64,000 nucleotides of DNA from Georgenia faecalis (GTDB lineage Bacteria > Actinomycetota > Actinomycetes > Actinomycetales > Actinomycetaceae). The DNA lies in contig NZ_CP033325.1 in NCBI RefSeq assembly GCF_003710105.1, positions 2,728,001 through 2,792,000 on the forward strand, written 5' to 3'. This document shows positions 63,589 through 64,000 of the stretch, one piece after another. The position numbers and the translations under genes were made by a program. Within the stretch, counting starts at the first letter, position 1, and each line of letters starts with the position of its first letter. Below the pieces are notes generated by a model. The model was not told the DNA's origin. It searched no databases and saw only the letters and a program-made list of their open reading frames with translations.

Positions 63589-64000
63589 GTGGCCCGGAGC
63601 ATCTACATCGCCTCACCGGAGGGGTACACGGGCAAGTCGACGATCGCGCTGGGCCTCGTCGACCTCGTCGTGCGGCGCGTCCAGCGGGTCGGCATCTTCC
63701 GGCCGGTCGTCCACGGCAGCGACCAGCCCGACAACGTGCTCGAGCTCCTGCTCTCCCACGACGGCGTCGACATGGACTACGCCGACGCCGTCGGGGTGAC
63801 CTACGAGGAGGTCCACGCCGACGAGGACGCCGCCCTGAGCCGGATCGTCGAGCGCTACCGCGAGGTCGAGCACGCCTGCGACGTCGTCGTCATCGTCGGC
63901 TCGGACTACACCGACGTCGCCGGGCCGGCCGAGCTCGCGTTCAACGCCCGCGTCGCCGCCAACCTGGGCTCCCCCGTGCTGCTCGTCGTCAAGGCGCTCG
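63589..64000 (+). CDS. pta: Phosphate acetyltransferase (5' part)
   Basis: The first 137 codons of a Pta that runs off the right edge. The N-terminus reads VARSIYIASPEGYTGKST and continues IALGLVDLVVRRVQRVGIFR, the P-loop-like start of the BioD/DRTGG-type N-terminal domain of long Pta proteins. It is followed by PVVHGS and an acidic region typical of that domain. Long Pta converts acetyl-P and CoA to acetyl-CoA. The GTG start has GGGAGA 4 bases upstream. It lies behind xfp, whose product acetyl-P is its substrate; ackA probably follows outside the window. Confidence 0.92.
   Translation, partial: MARSIYIASPEGYTGKSTIALGLVDLVVRRVQRVGIFRPVVHGSDQPDNVLELLLSHDGVDMDYADAVGVTYEEVHADEDAALSRIVERYREVEHACDVVVIVGSDYTDVAGPAELAFNARVAANLGSPVLLVVKAL

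Overview
The window is a 64-kb chromosomal stretch of a very GC-rich, Gram-positive actinobacterium. Evidence for this: GTG starts are common, many genes carry a TANNNT hexamer 6-8 bases before the start codon (leaderless transcripts), the order sucC-sucD-perM-purN-purH matches the M. tuberculosis Rv0951-Rv0957 region, and DUF3017, DUF3817 and DUF6350 membrane proteins are present. A saccharolytic member of the Micrococcales (Cellulomonas/Georgenia-like) is the best guess, but this is inference. No phage, insertion sequence, CRISPR array, tRNA or rRNA was seen.

Layout. 0-5 kb: end of sdhB, a YihY membrane protein, then a DeoR regulator-galT-galK operon (Leloir pathway). 5-10 kb: a glyA-folD-xth operon with 4-base start/stop overlaps, led by a ZTP riboswitch, then a GNAT protein and purU. 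10-15 kb: a ROK regulator and a sugar ABC importer (binding lipoprotein plus two permeases, no ATPase). 14.8-15.8 kb: a gene-free stretch with three copies of an unrecognised ~110-bp repeat. 15.8-24.4 kb: a 2012-residue secreted amylase-pullulanase with a strong promoter and LacI/MalR-like operators, a GH43-like hydrolase with its TetR regulator, and a divergent STAS protein sharing a perfect operator.

24.5-30.7 kb: mdh, icd, a CNNM/CorC-type protein, DUF3017, a ferredoxin-reductase-like flavoprotein and a GAP-family membrane protein. 30.7-38.5 kb: purH (second ZTP riboswitch), purN, a small membrane protein, a DJ-1/PfpI protein, an alpha/beta hydrolase, perM, sucD and sucC. icd and sucC share a 13-bp dyad motif in their promoters. 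38.7-46 kb: methyltransferase, acyltransferase-SGNH protein, alanine dehydrogenase, PcrA helicase and two small membrane proteins. 46-51.7 kb: a LiaFSR-like envelope-stress module (LuxR response regulator, PspC-histidine kinase, PspC/LiaF-like protein) in which an HExxH protein resembling DUF4157 cargo proteins and a small partner gene lie between kinase and regulator. 51.7-60.8 kb: membrane protein, glycosyltransferase, guaA, DUF3817, a heterodimeric ABC exporter with one strongly degenerate ATP site, and a SURF1 protein. 61-64 kb: phosphoketolase (xfp) and the start of pta, a route from xylulose-5-P/fructose-6-P to acetyl-P and acetyl-CoA.

Themes. Purine and one-carbon metabolism is spread over several loci (glyA-folD, purU, purN, purH, guaA); two of them carry ZTP riboswitches with the same promoter-to-aptamer spacing. 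Starch, galactose and other sugar use is controlled by local DeoR, ROK, TetR and LacI-type sites. Less routine observations are the HExxH gene pair inside the two-component module, the asymmetric ABC exporter, the three-copy repeat and the shared icd/sucC motif.
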